The notes beneath the pieces were generated by a model. The model had not been told where the DNA came from. It did no database searches and saw only the letters and a list, made by a program, of their open reading frames with translations. The position numbers were made by a program, and so were the translations under genes. Shown here piece after piece: positions 42,458 through 54,809 of a stretch of 64,000 bases of DNA; positions within the stretch are counted from its first letter, which is position 1; each line of letters starts with the position of its first letter. Source of the stretch: Omphalotus guepiniiformis (lineage: Eukaryota > Basidiomycota > Agaricomycetes > Agaricales > Omphalotaceae); assembly GCA_028554645.1 (NCBI GenBank), contig JAQOOI010000075.1, positions 930,001 through 994,000 on the forward strand, in the 5' to 3' direction.

Positions 42458-43287
42458 CTTCCTCTCTGAAATTACACAAATGAGGAGATATAGATTACAC
42501 TGACACAACGGAGCCTACCTCTGACCAGGTACCTAGAAGGCCGATGTAATAGATGCGGACGGTCTCGGCACCTTGAGAACCAGGGAAAAATAGAGTGAGT
42601 GAAGAAACGTTGGGAAATTTTGCAGTCCTGATCAAGTCGAAGTCGCGGTCAGATCACGACGAAAGTCACAAGCAAGAGTTTTACTTGACCGCATATTCTC
42701 CTACTTCCCGCCCTTGAGCGACGTCAAACTCTTGGGTGGGCTTTTTATCTGTAATGTCCTGAAAGTCAAGGCTATCCTCGTTCGCAAACTAGGCACCGTA
42801 TAACCTATTAGCGATCAAGTTATTTGATTAAACCAGCAAAACACTACTCACCAACTGGACTTTAGATGGCGTGAGATCGGTAGGTCCTGTCTTCAGAAGA
42901 AGGGAACGCAGCTTGACGCTGCCAGTGAAAGGAATGCGAATGATCCTAAACTAGAGGTGAGTCAACCAAGTTCTTCTCGCTGGAGCTCAGTTGCACAGAT
43001 GTACAGTTGATCGTCTGCGTCTGATTCCACGAACTTTTAACCGATTGAGGGACATAAGGCAAATGAATGGAAACAAGAACCACCTTGTCCTCACTCATGC
43101 GCTCGTGCCACGGCTTGATGGCATCCGAGCCTTTACAGTTATCGTCTGCGTTCAGAGCGACAACATTTGGTCGGTCGATATATTGGTAGAGATTATCCTG
43201 AGCACCAGTGCTCGCTGGATCATGATCGTGGTCGTGGTCGTGCTCATTGCTTTCGTGATTGCAATTGTGGTCGTGATGATGAGGCAT
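42359..43287 (-). CDS. PITH-domain protein, PITHD1-like
   Basis: The His/Asp-rich start MPHHHDHNCNHESNEHDHDH is followed by the PITH domain: NLYQYIDRPNVVALNADD, DAIKPWHERMSEDK / FVESDADDQL / IIRIPFTGSVKLRSLLLKTG, PSKVQLFANEDSLDFQDITD, EFDVAQGREVGEYAVKTAKF, VSSLTLFFPGSQGAETVRIY, YIGLLGTW and RKSNPVITVYEAQANLADHE. It matches PITHD1 along its length, without the thioredoxin domain of TXNL1. PITH domains are known to dock on the 26S proteasome. The last exon ends GNFSTPQR at 42359, overlapping the weak plus-strand frame. Introns are GT-AG. Confidence 0.93.
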
Positions 43288-43796
43288 ATGTCAAAGTTGA
43301 GCAGTACGACTCCGACGAAAGTCGAGGTAATCTGCCACCAGAGTCAAATAGATGCAAATATGAGCACGGTATTTATACAGAAGAGACACGTACAGATTTT
43401 TGCAACGACCATTCATCGGTGAGTATTCTGCTAGTCTGCTTTGTGTAACAAATTTTTTCATGATGGTACTTTTGTAATTTGCGTTCGACTTCAGCTGGTC
43501 TTATATCAAAGGGACCACTTGCCGGTGTGTCCTGGGGCCAGCTGCATGAGACAACTATTCTTTTGCTGATTTCCTTTCTTTCTATCTTTCGAGTAATTTC
43601 ACCTTTACTGACTGCATGTCTCTGTCCAGCAGGTACTCACCGTTGCGCACTTATTTAGAATTATCAGGATTTGTGTTGTTGTATCATTGACGTGAGGTCC
43701 CCTCTTGTGCACTGCATTACCAAGCCTTTGAATAATACACAGATCTTAGTTTATTCCTTTGTTATACGTTGTATCGATTGCCTATACTTGACCATC
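43288..43796. promoter_or_regulatory. divergent promoter, PITHD1-like / UBX gene
   Basis: 509-nt shared upstream interval. Open frames here are extensions of the antisense of the PITH first exon. No distinct element recognised. Confidence 0.4.
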
Positions 43797-44827
43797 ATGT
43801 CCGACGCCCAGCCTGCTGGCAGCCCTGTAAATCCTTCCTCAGAGACACTGTCCAACGAACATGTAAAACTGCAGCAAGCGGGAAACATAGAGTCGAACGA
43901 ATCGAAAAGCGAGTCCTTCAAAGTCTACAAGCCGTCCTCTACTTCGAGTTCGTTACCACCTCGTACGTCTCACTGATATTCGGTACTGTATAGGTGCCAA
44001 TGAAAGTTCTGTAGCGCCGCCAGATGAATATTTCGCCCCCACTGCCGCTGACTTGAAATCAGCGCAGTCACAATTGGCCGCTCGGACACAAGCGTTAACC
44101 AATGCACCACTACAGCTGCGAGCAGCGCGCGAAGCAGCTGAGAAGCTAAAGAAGGATCGATGGCCTAATGTGAGTCTCTACCTTCTCTAAGTTGCGTGTA
44201 GTAATCAACTGTCTTTTTAGACCACAATACGTATCCGATTCACCGACCGCACAATGCTGGAGAAAGTGTTTCCGTCAACTGACAAGATAAGATCCGTGTA
44301 CGCTTTCGTGAGGAATTCGCTGAGGGAGGATGTAAAGCCGATCAAGTTCATCCTATGTGAGTTGCCTAGGCCGCGTCATTCTTGCCGCTTATGCTCATAG
44401 CACATCTGCAGACCAACCACCGCGACGAGATCTCAAGGTATCAGACGTCAAAGTCAAGAATCTTTCGTTATCAGACTTACAATTGGCGCCATCGTCTGTC
44501 CTTTTGCTGCGGTTCGAAGACGAGTCGTTGAATGGTGACTAGTCGTGACTCTTCCGAGATCGTGAATAGAGTGTTTACTCTTATGCTAGGGTCAGATGTT
44601 CCTGCACCGCTAGCAGACAGTGTCCTGTCTCAAGCACAAGAACTCCCTCGACCGCCGCAATCTTCAGATACCCCTTTCACTGCAGACTCATCCTCCAAGC
44701 GCATTGGCAGCACGATAAGCTCAAGCCTATCAGGGGAAAAGAAAATTCCGAAATGGTTGAAACTTGGAAGTAAGGCAATTTCAAGCTACTCACACAGTGT
44801 TGGCTGATTGTATGCTTAGAGAAATGA
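43797..44827 (+). CDS. UBX-domain Cdc48 cofactor, ASPSCR1/Ubx4-like
   Basis: Adaptor expected to bind Cdc48/p97. The Ser-rich N-terminus (MSDAQPAGSPVNPSS) leads to the region found before the UBX domain in ASPSCR1/Ubx4 proteins: PPDEYFAPTAADLKSAQSQL, TNAPLQLRAAREAAEKLKKD. The UBX domain is RWPNTTIRIRFTDRTMLEKV, FPSTDKIRSVYAFVRNSLRE and LAPSSVLLLRFEDESLNG. The C-terminus after a last intron is PKWLKLGKK, a common ending in fungal members. The N-terminal ubiquitin-like TUG domain of animal ASPSCR1 is not visible. It converges on UBA4 (85 bp between stops). Confidence 0.87.
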
Positions 44828-44912
44828 TGGAATGTAACACCCAGATTGTACGATAACGACACCAGTCCCTCTAAGAGGCTAGAGTAATACTCTTTGCATG
44901 AATGCCATTTTC

Positions 44913-46439
44913 TTAATAAACCGGAAACTCTGTGTCAACATCCTTAGACCAGGCCCGTAAACCACCGATCATATCCTTCACTATCCTGTCATCGCCTTGT
45001 TCTCTCGCTCCACGCAATGCCTCTGCAGCAATTTGAGAATCGTTCCCCAGTCGACAAACTACATATGTCTGAGTCTTGGAATCAGAGGGCAAATATGACG
45101 AGGGACTAGCGACGAGTTCTGTCAGTGGGACATCTAGGGAAAAGCACGTAAGATACACCTGTACACCTGTGAGGTCGAGGATATAACACGCATGGGTAGA
45201 TTGAGGGAGATGGCAAATGCCAAACTCTGTTTTTGGCCGGACATCAAGGATTTGCACCGTACTCCCTGTGTCTAATATACCTTTAAAATCCTGGACAAAC
45301 CAAGTTATTCAAGCCCAGCAGAAAAGTAATCCAAAGTACACGCGCAAACCTTGGCCGTGATACGACAGTACGGGCTTCCTTCCGCGAGCCCTAGCCGTTC
45401 CCAATCAGGTGTTGCGCCTCCGCAAAATTGAACATAATCGATGTCATTGATTCGGCCTATTTTCTGACCCTCAATGCCGCAGGCTGGGCAGGTGGGCTTG
45501 CGTGAGCGTAACTTAACAGTGCGAAATTGAGGAGAGTTCAGAGCGGAGAATATGAGCAGCGACGGCTTGCCCTCTATTTGCTGAGTAGTAATTAAGAAAC
45601 CCGAGGGTAGACAAATATGAGTGTAGCTACCATATAATCCAGTTAGCAACTTGATAGTCTCTAATGCCTGCATGTTCCCAATCAATCCAGTCACAACTCC
45701 CAAGATTCCGGTCTCCTCACAAGTCCCTGCGCTCTCTGGCGAAGGAGGCTTTGGGAACAAGCATCGATAACATGGTCCGTCTGGCGGCAAATTGTAGACA
45801 CACAGCTGTCCTTCAAATTTCTGAGCAGCCCCGCTAACAAGAGGTTTCCCAAGTGCAACAGCGGTATCTGAGAGAAGATATCGCGTCGGAGGGTTATCGG
45901 TGCAGTCGAGAATGACATCGTAAGCTGATAGCAGACGGACAGCATTTTCTGGGGTCAGAGCCTCGGTGATAGCATCTATGGTCAGGTTTGAGTTTATACT
46001 TTGTCATAGGTCACTTTGAAGTAATGAATGAGAGTGTTGGAAAAACACACCGTTTTAGAGCGAGAGCAGCAGATTCTGCCTTGGGCATGCCAATGGTTTG
46101 CTCGGTATGAAGGACTTGACGTTGTAGATTGGAAAGTTCGACGACATCGTGATCGATGATACCGATTCTACCGGAGATGATATGAGTGTTCTAGTATCGC
46201 GCAAAGGATGCCTGCGACTGAACCTATGCCGGAAGAAGCGAGGTACTGCAGAGCAGGACAACCCAATCCACCTGCTCCAACAACGACCACCTGTGCATCG
46301 CATAGTTTCAGTTGGCCTGCACGCTTGTTAGTAGGTGAATGAAAGACTAATTTAAAAGCAAACCTGTGAGACCAAAACCATCGAGAATCATTTGTCTGCC
46401 ATATCTTCTGTAGTCGCTGAGAGAAAGAGCTGACTGCAT
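44913..46439 (-). CDS. UBA4: Uba4/MOCS3: E1-like adenylyltransferase and sulfurtransferase
   Basis: Activates the ubiquitin-like Urm1 (tRNA thiolation and urmylation) and, in organisms making it, the small subunit of molybdopterin synthase. The start [20 protein letters not shown] was chosen from frame. The ATP-binding motif is [20 protein letters not shown], with [20 protein letters not shown] next, then [38 protein letters not shown] (E1-type Cys region) and a CPACG zinc motif. The rhodanese domain ends the protein: [18 protein letters not shown], active Cys in [14 protein letters not shown] and DMIGGLRAW. The join between SSGIG and IGIID has no GT-AG solution. A 54-nt stop-free intron (45134-45187) gives STHAYVPLTELV. 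Confidence 0.9.
45134..45187 (-). other. 54-nt stop-free intron in the UBA4 rhodanese domain
   Basis: Donor GCGT/GTTATA, acceptor CCCTAG. It is a multiple of three without stops. Splicing brings the HLPQSTH strand next to VPLTEL at the spacing expected for rhodanese domains; retention would add 18 residues. Confidence 0.6.
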
Positions 46440-46492
46440 ACCGGTAGAACAAAGGGACACGGCCGGGGGACCGGAAGGACAAAGAGCTCAAC
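46440..46492. promoter_or_regulatory. 53-bp divergent promoter, UBA4 / APC10
   Basis: Only 53 bp separate the two start codons. It is GC-rich in the middle (ggccgggggaccgg). The two transcripts must share core elements or overlap at their 5' ends. Confidence 0.6.
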
Positions 46493-47407
46493 ATGTCTGT
46501 TCCTGTTATTACTCCTTCGGCCACCGTCACTGAGTCCACTCAGCCTGCTCCTCAAGACCTTAGTTCGCCCTTTATTCTCACTTGTAAGCTCATGTCTGCT
46601 AGATACTTTTTCACTTCTCCGTCCTCGCTCAACTATCTCGTTACAGCGGATAAGAGGCCTCCTATTCTTCCATGGCCCAACATCTCTTCCAGAGCTAAAT
46701 GGTCTGTCTCGTCTTTCAAGTTCGGTTTTGGGGCCGAGTGTTTGCAGGACGGCGATCCAGACACGTTTTGGCAGTGAGTAACCACCCTCATGATTTCTCC
46801 ATGTTCAGCTTCACATCGGTTTGCGCGCCAGTTCTGATGGACCTCAGCCACACTTCATAACAATCGAATTTCCGCGCAAGGTCGCGGTTCAAGTTCGTTT
46901 CTACGTGTTCATAACACGCATATATGCTCAGTATTTGACTTGCAGAAACTCAGCATATTCCTGTGCCATCCTCAGGATGATTCCTACACGCCGTCCACTC
47001 TCGCGATACGCGCTGGGACAGGGCCCAGCGATCTACAGGACGTTCGAATCATCACCCTTGAAAAACCGGATGGCTGGTTGACCTTTGATGTCTCTTCTGA
47101 GCCCAACGAAGACGGCGATGGGTCGTGAGTCATGCCACTCATCCTACTTTGCATACTTGTTGCTCACAGTGTGGCGCTTCAGAAAACCTGTTTATGCTTA
47201 CGTCTTGCAAATAATCATTCTTGCTAATCATATGAGCGGCAAGGATACCCATGTTCGAGGACTCCGTGTCCTAGGTCCTATCGAGTGCGTTATCTGTCTT
47301 CGTTTCGTTACGGGTTCTAACTCTGCTATCATAGAGAGCCGACAGGCGACGATGATCCTTTCCCGTGGATCACAAATAAATTCAGGATGTTCGAGACGAT
47401 TCGATAA
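46493..47407 (+). CDS. APC10: anaphase-promoting complex subunit 10 (Doc1)
   Basis: Substrate-recognition and processivity subunit of the APC/C ubiquitin ligase. The start [20 protein letters not shown] is a variable tail. The DOC domain follows: [100 protein letters not shown] and [11 protein letters not shown]. The protein ends MFETIR, so the C-terminal Ile-Arg tail that docks on Cdc27-type TPR subunits is intact. At least five short GT-AG introns. It starts 53 bp from UBA4. Confidence 0.95.
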
Positions 47408-47721
47408 GCCTCCAGATTATTTCGGTCGTTCCGTCACTTTATCGATTCACAAGACTGTCTACGTTCCAAAATCCTGTAAAAATGTATAACAACAGCCTCA
47501 TTACTACACAGTGTTTTCGTACATTGACGAGGACATAAACAAGTATACATATATCTAATCCACGCAAATGCTATATGAATTGTACGCGCAAGACCTTGTC
47601 CTTCCGCTGAAGATTTAAGATAAATAAATGCGGAGAATCAGCCTCTGCGGTGTATGCGACTAGCCAATATGTGTCATCAGTCGAGTCCGTGTTCACTGGG
47701 CGTGAATAGAATAGATAGAGA
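47408..47721. other. intergenic between convergent APC10 and PHD genes
   Basis: 314 nt of shared 3' flank, AT-rich near 47530-47575. Nothing else seen. Confidence 0.5.
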
Positions 47722-50700
47722 CTAGGAAGATGACTGATACATGCTGTTCGAAGGTAGATTTTGATTAGGGTGATGAGGGTGCCATTGATGTTGGTATGAT
47801 GCCGGGGATGTCGATGAAGCTCCAGTCCGCTCTGCGCTGCCCACATAGGATGATGTAGAAGGATATCCCAAGGGCTGGGTCATTGGTGTTCTAGTGGTAT
47901 TCCACCCTGTGGACTGCTTGAAAAAGACGATGACATTGAGGTTTTCAATCCAATCCGTTGATTCATCCACATTGACTCACCAGGTAAGGATTTGCGATAC
48001 TGTTCGTGACAGTGTTAGAGTACTGCGGGTCCTGTCCTAAAGGCGGTTGTCCGTAAGCTTGTACGTGGTTGGTAGAGCTGCTGTATTGCGGGAGAGCTTG
48101 AGAGGTAGCACGGGAAGTAAATCCCTGATGCTGCGGCTGATAGTGCGCAAAGGATATCTGCTTCTGTTGTGGGTGAGGCTGAGTAGGCAGTGCTGAGCGA
48201 ACATCGGAAACGCCATATCCCTTGCCCCGATGGTTATTCATAGCAAGGACATCTGTGTACCCATTACTCAGGCGCGACCCTGCACTGTAATTGGAAACGC
48301 CCTGTCCGTAAGGGACATGATTATTATATGGTACCGAGGAGTGCGAGGCAGGAGGTATACGGAGAGAAAGGTGTGCATTCTGCTGTAACGGTGGATACTG
48401 TTGCTGGTTGTGACCATTCCGGTAACCAGCAGAATTAACGCCAGCCACCCTCGATTGACAATGTCGGCAAATGAATTCAACTTCGTCCCAATTCCGCCGA
48501 GAACGACCAGCTTGTACATCAGCCTGGTCATGACAGGTAATGTGTTGCCATTTAGAGCATAGGCCGCAGCACATCATCGGCGTGCCATCGTCCTACAAAG
48601 ATACAACACGATATAGTTAGTATTTCAAGTACAGCAGTAAGCAGGGAAACACTGTATTCACCACATTGGTTCCGTGACGATGACAGATCTCGCAGTCAAG
48701 TTCCCAATCATCGCCCGCAGGTGTACGCGATCCACTTGTTGAGCCAGCCATGGAGGTACCATATGTTGATCGTTGCGGATGCAGCAGTAAAACGCCGTTT
48801 GAAGTCAGTGGCATATTCCCAGCGTTTTGCGGCTGCGATCTGAGCTAGGTTATGAGAACGAAGCTTGCGTTAGAAGTTAGAGCTGAAGGCGCATACCGTC
48901 GAGCCCTCTCTCTTTCTTCTTTCTCCTTTTGTTTCCTTTCCTTTTCTTCGGCCTGTCGAGCTTCTCTTTCCTCTTGGGCTTCTCTCTCTTTCCGCCTCAG
49001 CTCGCGGGCGTGTTCGCGTTTCATGCGCTCGGCTTCTTCCTTGCGCTGCCTTGCTTCTGCACGCCTCGCACGGCTCATCTTCTCCTCTTCTTCCGCCTTT
49101 TTGCGAGCAGCTAACTTTGCTTCTTCCTTCTCACTCTCCTTTAAAGCTATGCGAGAAGATCGCTTGCGGTGCACGATAGCTTCTTCCAAACGGCGCTGAT
49201 TCTCAATAGCCTACCAATAGAAAATCAACCGCGTTAAATGAGCGACAAAGAGTGTAAAACATACTCGAAGCTCTTCAGTAATAACGGGAACAATAGTAGT
49301 TCTGAGAACCTTGCAAAGGGCCTTTTCAGCATAATGGCTCGCATTTTGCCAACGGTCGGCGATGTGTTCCCACTCCTCCAAAGTTACAGCGATTGTGAAG
49401 ATTTGAATAAGTTTGACGGACGATATGAAAACCATACATACTGTTTCCCATTCAATGAAATCATCAGGCAAAGGCGGTGCCTGTGGTATGTCATCAGTAG
49501 TGGATCGGTGTTCGTGCTCTTCTTCGGGCTGCGAGTTCTCATCGCTCTCCTCGCTGAGTTCCGTGAGCTCACTGCCGCTGTCTTCATCGTCCTCTTCGGG
49601 ACTTGCTTCCCTGCTCTTGCCCTTGTCATCACCATTCAGCCATTCCTCAGGGATAGCTTGCCACTCATCATCCTGAGGACCTCTCAGTCTCGCGCTCAGG
49701 CGTGTGCCAAGAGGCCGTGATGCAGCTGCTGACGCCCTTGTGGTTCGAGTCTTTGAGGTAGATAGGGTGGTGGAAGAGCCAGACTGTTGCTGTGTGCTAT
49801 TCGACCTCGCAGACGAGCGAGTGCGGCTTGACCCGCCCTTGGATAAGAGAGCAGCTTGTCTATTCAGCTCGGCCAGCTCTTTCGCTTGGGCATCCAGCTT
49901 CTTATTGGCTTGCTCTTTAGCAGCGCGACCGCGTCTAGTACTACTAGGTGTTAAGACGTCTGTCGTGGGTGCAGAGCGTCCTTTGCTGGGCGTTCTAGGT
50001 CCAGTCGTTTGAAGACGGGGGCGCTTACTGGATATAGAGGACTTGGATTGGGTTGGTTTAGGGTTGGCAGCTCGTTTACGCTTGAGAGTTGGAGCTTTAG
50101 GGGTTTTTGGGGGTACGCGTTGAATCCATAGACGATCAGCTATGAGAATGTGTCGATACTAATGAACACAGTGTTTGATGCACTGGAGTGGGTGTACCTA
50201 CCGCCGATAAGCCAGTATGCGTTTCTCTTCGCGTCGTATCCGATTGGTTCTATTCGCTATCGGATCGAGTTCAGGGAGAGAAAAAGTTAAGAGGCATCGG
50301 ATAAATGCTCACCCAGGTAGCCTGTTCGTCGTCGGTCTTCATTAAAGTGCGAACTCGGTTGGGGCTCTGAAATTGCCACTCCGTAAGTAGATGGAGAGAA
50401 TCAAGTTTCTCCAGCATCGGCAGACTGAGCCAATCTATGGTCTCTTTTTGTTCCTCCGATTGCTCGCGGGCTTCATCGAAAATCTTCTTTTGAGATTGAG
50501 ATGGCTTTGAAGGCTCTTCATCATCATTCTCGTCCTTGACCTGAATTGTTACATCTTTTGAAGACTGTCGATTTAAATGCGGATGATCGGGAGTGGAGTC
50601 CTCATCTGCAGGAGAATTGGTATCACCATCCTCTTCTAACTTACTGCTCTCAGGCTCTGGGGAGGCTGTTTCCTCAATGACAGAGGCATAACGACTGCTG

Positions 50701-51205
50701 GAACCATCCTTCACGGGCTCGGGACCAATGGGATTCGCCATAGGGTCGCGTTTATTGTACTGCCTTCGCAGAGTGGTTTGCCAGTTGTCTAAGCTAAGAC
50801 ACGATTAACACGCGTCAAAAAGACCTTTAAAGCATAATATGATCACATACTTGACTTTGCGGTCGTATGACAGGGTGTAGAGCAGCCTGACCATGATACG
50901 CGGTAAGACTATACTGCTACCAAGCACCAAATCGTCCTCGACATCCTGGGGGGAAGTATGAATTCGAAAAGGAGTCATTGAGTAAGAGATACGAAATGAT
51001 GCACATCCTTGATCGAAACGTCGTCCATGGCGAGTAAAGGAGAGAAAGTGAAGAAGAATTGACTGAAAGCAGCCCATTTCCAGTTGGTTCTGAGGCAACG
51101 AAGGTCATCGGAGAGAGAATTAGAGTGAGGAAGAAAGGAAGAGGAAGAGGAATGGGCGAGGGAAGAATTTTTAGCGGAGGAGCGGGCAGAAGAGCGGCGG
51201 GGCAT
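47722..51205 (-). CDS. DDT/WHIM-like and PHD-finger chromatin protein
   Basis: Large nuclear protein. N-terminus MPRRSSARSSAKNSS, then a helical block (LRTNWKWAAFSQFFFTFSPL, VEDDLVLGSSIVLPRIMVRL, LYTLSYDRK) resembling a DDT domain, joined by canonical splicing to LDNWQTTLRRQYNKRDPMAN. A WHIM2-type motif follows (RIEPIGYDAKRNAYWLIGGR), then basic and acidic linkers, a second helical part (DDFIEWETVCVTLEEWEHIA) and a long Glu/Arg/Lys coiled coil (EEEEKMSRARRAEARQRKEE). A C4HC3 PHD finger reads DCEICHRHGTNVDDGTPMMC, CGLCSKWQHITCH, FICRHCQ. The tail is Gln/Ser/Tyr-rich. DDT-WHIM-PHD proteins partner ISWI remodellers (RSF1, ACF1, CECR2 type). Which one this equals is unclear. Confidence 0.8.
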
Positions 51206-51677
51206 CGAAGCGCAGGTAACTCGTCCAACTTGCTACTTGATCAATTCCTTCCCCTTAACAGTCCAACTATTTCCTCCAATCCCAATTTCTTCGTCTACCC
51301 ACTTCCTGAGATACTCTTCAATCCAAATCCTTTTCTGTAGTGATCTTGTAGCCTAGATTGCCACTAATGACGTTGCTCACTGTTCACTGCTGGCTCTTTG
51401 AAATCCTCGAGCACGTCGTTCTCGACGACGGTCAGGCCGTGCCACAAATACCAATCAACACCATCAATTCAGTAATAGGGTTAGGGTTGTGTGTACTTCA
51501 AACATTGCAAATTTTGTGAAAATTTGCCCAACGTGTTTGGCGAATAGCATGTTTGTACATAGACTAGCTCGTAGAGCTAGCAATTATGATATATTTCAAC
51601 TTATTTCGCTAACACTACACCTCACGTACAATGAACTATCAGACAGGACCAACTAATAAGCTGCAAACTACCTCTCT
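51206..51677. promoter_or_regulatory. promoter of the PHD gene and 3' flank of DBP2
   Basis: 472-nt interval. It contains a short telomere-repeat-like motif (51476-51489, separate entry). No coding frame of note. Confidence 0.45.
51476..51489 (+). repeat. interstitial telomere-like motif TAGGGTTAGGGTTG
   Basis: Two TTAGGG-type units about 270 nt upstream of the PHD-gene ATG. TTAGGG is the telomere repeat of filamentous fungi, and Tbf1-type Myb factors bind such boxes in promoters. Two units can arise by chance. Confidence 0.4.
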
Positions 51678-54341
<2,664 letters not shown>

Positions 54342-54510
54342 TGTAAGTGATGCGTCAAGAAAGATCGCAAAAAGAAGTGAACGTGTAAAGTTTCAGTAAG
54401 GATGAGAGAAACTGGATAAAGAACAGGTCAAATGTGGCCAGGAGTCTCGGCGGGATCTAAAGTCTTGACTCAGCGTCACATGCAATCTGCATTGCATTTC
54501 TTCTAAGTTC

Positions 54511-54534
54511 AGAATCAGAATCAGAATCAGAATC
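54511..54534. repeat. (AGAATC)x4 hexanucleotide repeat
   Basis: Four perfect tandem copies, 170-193 nt upstream of the DBP2 start. Read on the gene's own strand it is GATTCT, related to heat-shock-element half sites (TTC/GAA) but with the wrong 5-bp phasing, so no factor is proposed. Confidence 0.8.
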
Positions 54535-54548
54535 TTCAATCATTCAGC

Positions 54549-54567
54549 GCTGCGAAGAGTTCGCAGC
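54549..54567. repeat. perfect inverted repeat, 8-bp arms, 3-nt loop
   Basis: GCTGCGAA-gag-TTCGCAGC. Fully complementary arms; a stable RNA or DNA hairpin is possible. Lies in the DBP2 promoter or distal leader. Confidence 0.75.
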
Positions 54568-54570
54568 ATC

Positions 54571-54597
54571 TATACGCTGCTCTTCCTTGAGCGTATA
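54571..54597. repeat. perfect inverted repeat, 8-bp arms, 11-nt loop
   Basis: TATACGCT ... AGCGTATA, three nt from the preceding hairpin. The pair sits 36 nt beyond the AGAATC repeat. Confidence 0.7.
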
Positions 54598-54809
54598 TAA
54601 TAGCACATATGAGACACAGGACAACAGGACCATTAGAACTACGTAGCAGAAGCAAGGAGGAAATTAGGAACGGTCTAGGGTATTAAATGTGTACGCAGCT
54701 ATATGGGTATTCCATAATAAATCAAGTTCAAGTCCCAAGTCATATACAAACGAATGGTAGCAATAGAAGGAGAAAAACAATAGATCGTTATGCAAAAGGT
54801 CATAAAATG

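Larger units (their letters stand above)
54342..54809. promoter_or_regulatory. DBP2 promoter region
   Basis: 468 nt between the Ras-like stop and the DBP2 start. Carries four copies of AGAATC followed by two perfect inverted repeats (separate entries). No coding frame recognised. Confidence 0.5.
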
